Assembly (NCBI RefSeq): GCF_001638985.1
Contig: NW_017265135.1
Location: forward strand, 1,603,223-1,667,222
Length of the DNA: 64,000 nt
Reading direction: 5' to 3'
DNA from: Phycomyces blakesleeanus NRRL 1555(-)
Lineage: Eukaryota > Mucoromycota > Mucoromycetes > Mucorales > Phycomycetaceae
Part shown: piece by piece, positions 60,257 through 64,000 of the stretch
Numbering within the stretch: the stretch's first letter is position 1
Layout: each line of letters opens with the position of its first letter
The notes under the pieces: generated by a model
Database searches by the model: none
The model's input: only the letters and a program-made list of their open reading frames with translations
What the model was told of the DNA's origin: nothing
Translations under genes and position numbers: made by a program

Positions 60257-61705
60257 TATATTATTGGATTATGACAATGTTATAAATATGAAATATAAGA
60301 ATAAGAAGAAAACAAGCAAACAGAAATAAACTTAAATGGGATTAATGGGATTTTATACTGATTAAATAATCAAGGAGATTACCTACGCTTACTTTTTGCT
60401 GAAATATAGCCACTCATTAATAATTATAGGGCTCTCTGATGATTCTCCCTTACACCCCCTCTCTGAAAATCTAGTAAGATTGCATCAACCTGGCTTTCAT
60501 ATATTGTATAAGAAACATACCCATTTCTAGACAAATATAAATCTATCGTTGTTTGGAATATTAATCTTACAAATTTTTATTACTTTCTTCAAACAGTTAT
60601 TCGTAGACTTCGTCTTCTTTTTATATTGATCAAAATATAATATTTCAGCTATTCACTCTGGGATGTTATTTATGATATATTAGGGTACAGATTGTTGGCT
60701 GTAAGACATCAAGTGCATGCTATTCTGAAAAAGTCTAATGTACGTGTATTATACACATGTGGATACAAATTAAACAAGTTTATTTTCTTCTTTACCTATT
60801 CAAGTGCATAGTTTATATGAGATATATGCACTTAAGAGAACTTGAAATAACTTTCCCCAGATTTAAATTTATATTAGACAGTCAACAGGCATCCCTTTTT
60901 AAAAATAAGACAGCTCTCCTTGACTGTCGGCAGAGTAGGAGATGATCCTCCCCTTAAAGAATTTTTTGTTGATTTTATTTGTCTTTTTGCTTTGTAATAA
61001 TATACTGCTTATTCGATATAAAAGAGTATATACGTATTAGTGTATAGTACTCATAAAGTCTGTCAAATTAAGCAAATAAACAAATAAATCAGAAGAACTT
61101 TGAAAGTTATGTATCTGTTTATTTTAAATTTTGATGGTATGGTTTTATCCACTCAGTATCTGCAGTTGCTTCGTGACACCACGTCTACAAAACAAGGCAG
61201 ATGCATTATAGTTCAATTGCAGTTAGAAGAAAGGATTTTCAGGGCAAAGCATGTACCAGCCTTTTTCATATATGATAATATGCTATACACTATGGTAAAA
61301 GAAAAAGCGACTTTAGTAGGACATTTTTTGCAGATTTTTTCAGGCTTTTTCGGGGGTTTAAGGGTTGTTTTAAGGTTGAACTTTGATTAAGCTATACCTT
61401 TTCACTCTTTTGTTTGTTTCAATTTCAATTTTTTACATTGATTTGATATTTTATCAAGAATGAAAATATCTTTTCAATATCCTACTTTTGCTCATCCGTT
61501 TTATATAATTCTTCTAGATCCTCAGTTTCTCAATCGACGCAAGGTATCTTCCCAATGCCCACTCTACATAAAAATAAAATATTTTGCTTGACTATTTAAA
61601 GAATGTAAGGATTTGCCAAAAATGCATCCTAAAAATACCTGGCAACAGATGGATTAAAAAAAAACACCTTTTACTTGTTAGTGATGCTCTTATTTCTTGT
61701 ACTTG
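60257..61705. other. gene-free spacer
   Basis: AT-rich; an open frame at 61100-61390 has no recognisable feature and is not claimed. No RNA gene seen. Confidence 0.5.
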
Positions 61706-61921
61706 CTAATTTCGCCTCATCGTATACCCCTCCAGAACATCTTCTTTAGGTAATACGATACTTTTAACTTGAAAAATACGGGTTAACTTCTCTGGAATCA
61801 TCCCACCATTTTGCAATTGGGGAAGTATGTGTTGAAAGCCCAAGGTAGCAGGTCTCAATTCCACGAATAACGTCCAGACTGTTACGACTCTGTGTCCTCT
61901 AACTAATTTGTATTGGTAAAT
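61706..61921 (-). pseudogene. coding module of unknown family, copy 2
   Basis: Reading the minus strand from 61921, directly after a TTACTCTAG acceptor, gives 71 residues to a TAG at 61708-61706. The product includes RGHRVVTVWTLFVELRPATL, GFQHILPQLQNGG and MIPEKLTRIFQVKS. It is homologous to the module at 7917-8264, and the matching acceptor and first 35 bases are also similar (ATTTACCAATACAAATTAG against ATGTACCAATCCAGATTGT). The family is unknown to me. It could be an internal exon of a living gene, but no flanking exons were found. Confidence 0.5.
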
Positions 61922-62818
61922 CTAGAGTAATATTAAAGAGGATCTAGAATAAAGGATTTTTCACATTAATGGTACTCACAGAGTTCTTTATTAGAGGGGG
62001 TATACACCTATAGTAGTCTACCATCAAACTTCTATATCGTCCGAATAAGACAATGCGAATTTAGCTTATTCTAAAAAAAACGTTTAAACAATGAAAGAAT
62101 TGTATATTTGTTTTGTAGAAATTTGTAAAGTATTTAAACGAAGCGAAATAAGTTCAATAAATACAGTAGTGGGTAAATTGCTACAAATTCACACTCTCTA
62201 TAATCGATTATCCACTCCATGAGCATCATGTTTTCAAAGATATTTGTACTATTTCTAAAATGGTCGATTGGCACATTCTTGTCTATTGTGACACATAGTG
62301 GGTTGGCTATTTAGTGTAGATGTCCAACTCAGTGACAAGATAATGAATACACGTAGAAAGACAATTTTGTTAAAGAATAAATATAAAAAAAAGATATTTA
62401 ACTATTTCAGGCCACTTATATAGCTACGTCATTACTTCTAAGTTCACTGTGATGAGCTATACAAGAAACACCAATATATTTCATATACCGTGTCAATAGA
62501 CACTTCACTGTGGGGGGACTTTGGTGCATACTCTTTTTAGTACAAAACCTGAAACGATATAAGGGTTTACAGCTGTACCTTTTGTATGTTTAATTTGTAA
62601 GATTATCTGTGAAAGCTGTTTATAGAATACTCTAGTATTTTCTTTGTAATATAATGAGTGATAATCTAAGAATAGTTTACTTTTCCAGGCTTTTTTTTGA
62701 CAAGTTCTTTTAAATGCATTTTCTATTTTACAGTGATTAACTGATGTAGCCATTTTCTTGTCGGAGTTAAAGTTATTATATATAATAACTGTTTCTTACG
62801 TAACTCTTCATTTCCAAG
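61922..62818. other. spacer upstream of the F-box gene
   Basis: No gene seen. Minus-strand open frames at 62505-62982 are partly antisense to the F-box gene and not credible. Confidence 0.5.
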
Positions 62819-64000
62819 ATGTCCATTCCTACCGAGATTCTCGCTATCATTGCAGACATTCTCCTTAATAAAGAAAAATTTGGCTGTATTACGGTCTGTA
62901 AACAGTGGTACAATGTATTCTGGCATTCTTTGTGGAAGCGTATCGAAATAAATTCACAGGGAAAATTAGAAACGATATGCACTCAAGCCAATATCCAGCA
63001 AAGCATCTATCAACAGCACGGACATCGTAGTCAAGAATTATACATTAATTTTAATGGCCAAGTAACCGACTCTCATCTTAAGACATTACGACTCTGTTTT
63101 CCAAATTTGAAGCGGCTTTGCATAAAAACCGGACTATCACAGCCAACTATTCTGGAAGAAATCCATGATCAATCACTTTGGGAATCACTGACACATCTAA
63201 GTATTTGCTCATCAAGAGATGATCTCGGAAGTATGGCCGAGGCACACCTTGATATCTTAAAGTTTGTACCTCATCTGATACAGCTAGAATTCACTGGCTA
63301 CAATGGGGGTGAGGGTAAATGTACATGGCAAGACATTGAAACAGTACATGCGCGATTACCAAAACTGGAGAATCTGAAGATATGCATGGAAGGTTACGGA
63401 ATCGAACTAGATGAAATGGAGCATCTTAAAAACATTGTCCCGGCGACCAAAATAACTGCACTTGCAACAGGAATTTTTGAATGGGATATTACATGGGCCT
63501 ACTATTTTGCCTGCAAGTACCCAAATATTCAAAAGATGGACTGCAGTTTCGAGCCTATTCCTAATGACTCGAATGACTTTAAGAAAACTCTATCAATGAT
63601 TATGAATTTACATCGTCCATTTCAGTACCTAAATACGATCGATATATATGAAAGCATGCTCCCTGATTGCGTACATGGCAGTATAATTAGTATACTCAGC
63701 AAACTCAGTGTAAATATAAAAAGTATCAAATACAAGGTCGACAGCTTTAGTGACGATGCCACAAAAGATACTGCAAACGACTCTATAAAGCGGATGGTAA
63801 ACGGCAGCTCAGCAAGTCTAGAGAGATTTTCCCTGGATTGCCAAGTATATCTTTCTCTGACGGACCTCTTTGCCAATATTGGAATATGCACACGCTTGGT
63901 TGACTTGGAGCTAACAATACAATTGGAAGAAATATTCTTGGATAGCCTCTTGGGTTACTGTAAGAATCTCAAGAAACTCACGATACGCAGCCACATATGT
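62819..64000 (+). CDS. F-box/leucine-rich protein, runs off the right edge
   Basis: From ATG 62819 the frame is open for all 394 codons to the window end, which makes it a strong gene even without a stop. It starts MSIPTEILAIIADILLNKEK then CITVCKQWYNVFWHSLWKRI, a typical F-box (P-x-E-I-L..I...L....L....V...W). Leu-rich repeats follow at 20-30 residue spacing (LKTLRLCFPNLKRLCIKTGL, SLTHLSICS, LPKLENLKICMEGYG). F-box proteins pick substrates for SCF ubiquitin ligases; large, divergent families of this type are common in Mucoromycota. The target is unknown. Confidence 0.88.
   Translation, partial: MSIPTEILAIIADILLNKEKFGCITVCKQWYNVFWHSLWKRIEINSQGKLETICTQANIQQSIYQQHGHRSQELYINFNGQVTDSHLKTLRLCFPNLKRLCIKTGLSQPTILEEIHDQSLWESLTHLSICSSRDDLGSMAEAHLDILKFVPHLIQLEFTGYNGGEGKCTWQDIETVHARLPKLENLKICMEGYGIELDEMEHLKNIVPATKITALATGIFEWDITWAYYFACKYPNIQKMDCSFEPIPNDSNDFKKTLSMIMNLHRPFQYLNTIDIYESMLPDCVHGSIISILSKLSVNIKSIKYKVDSFSDDATKDTANDSIKRMVNGSSASLERFSLDCQVYLSLTDLFANIGICTRLVDLELTIQLEEIFLDSLLGYCKNLKKLTIRSHIC

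Noticed and set aside
61100..61390. Plus-strand frame of 96 residues
   Set aside because: AT-driven composition, no motif, no supporting splice or neighbour context.
62505..63891. Several minus-strand frames of 65-90 residues
   Set aside because: They are mostly antisense to the F-box/LRR gene and have no motif of their own.

Overview
The window is a nuclear fungal sequence, most likely from an early-diverging filamentous fungus of the Mucoromycota (Mucorales-type). The grounds are AT-rich gene-poor spacers, genes cut by many short introns (about 45-100 bp, GT...TAG/CAG), an F-box/leucine-rich protein of the kind abundant in these fungi, an SMG8-type protein, and decayed Tc1/mariner and LINE material. 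The order-level assignment is inference. I saw no rRNA, tRNA, CRISPR array or prokaryotic operon.

Layout: 1-5.8 kb holds the tail of one and two complete secreted pectinesterases in tandem (+). 7.9-8.3 kb has a decayed coding module that recurs at 61.7-61.9 kb. 9.2-13.9 kb is RRP5 (ribosome biogenesis, -), sharing a 186-bp divergent promoter with a Gfd2-like RNase H-fold protein (14.1-15.1 kb, +). 15.2-24.2 kb carries two tandem endopolyphosphatase (PPN1-like) paralogues (-) separated by a repeat-rich spacer with a TA-flanked MITE and a Tc1-type transposase relic; the second paralogue is broken by a 100-N gap whose two flanks are the same sequence. 24.2-27.8 kb is gene-poor and repeat-bearing. 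27.8-37.4 kb is gene-dense: a PQ-loop membrane protein, a metallo-beta-lactamase-fold hydrolase, a short SMG8-like gene, a C3HC zinc-finger (NIPA/Rsm1) gene and a Rax1-like RGS/membrane protein.

37.4-39 kb contains a dead LINE fragment; 39-40.9 kb is a protein kinase A catalytic subunit (-); 40.9-44 kb is empty. Then come an EI24/Rrt8-like membrane protein, a tetraspanin, the CYC8/SSN6 co-repressor (-) with a very long Gln/Ala repeat, glutamine synthetase, a small Ser/Pro-rich protein divergent from a prolidase-type M24 peptidase, a Dal5-like MFS transporter (-), and at the right edge an F-box/LRR gene running off the window.

Most genes are unrelated housekeeping functions; the local clusters are the pectinesterase tandem and the endopolyphosphatase tandem. 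Nutrient regulation (PKA, CYC8, glutamine synthetase, Dal5-like permease) is represented, but I see no evidence that these form a co-regulated cluster. Gene models were assembled by hand from splice sites and reading phase; each stated model closes in frame.
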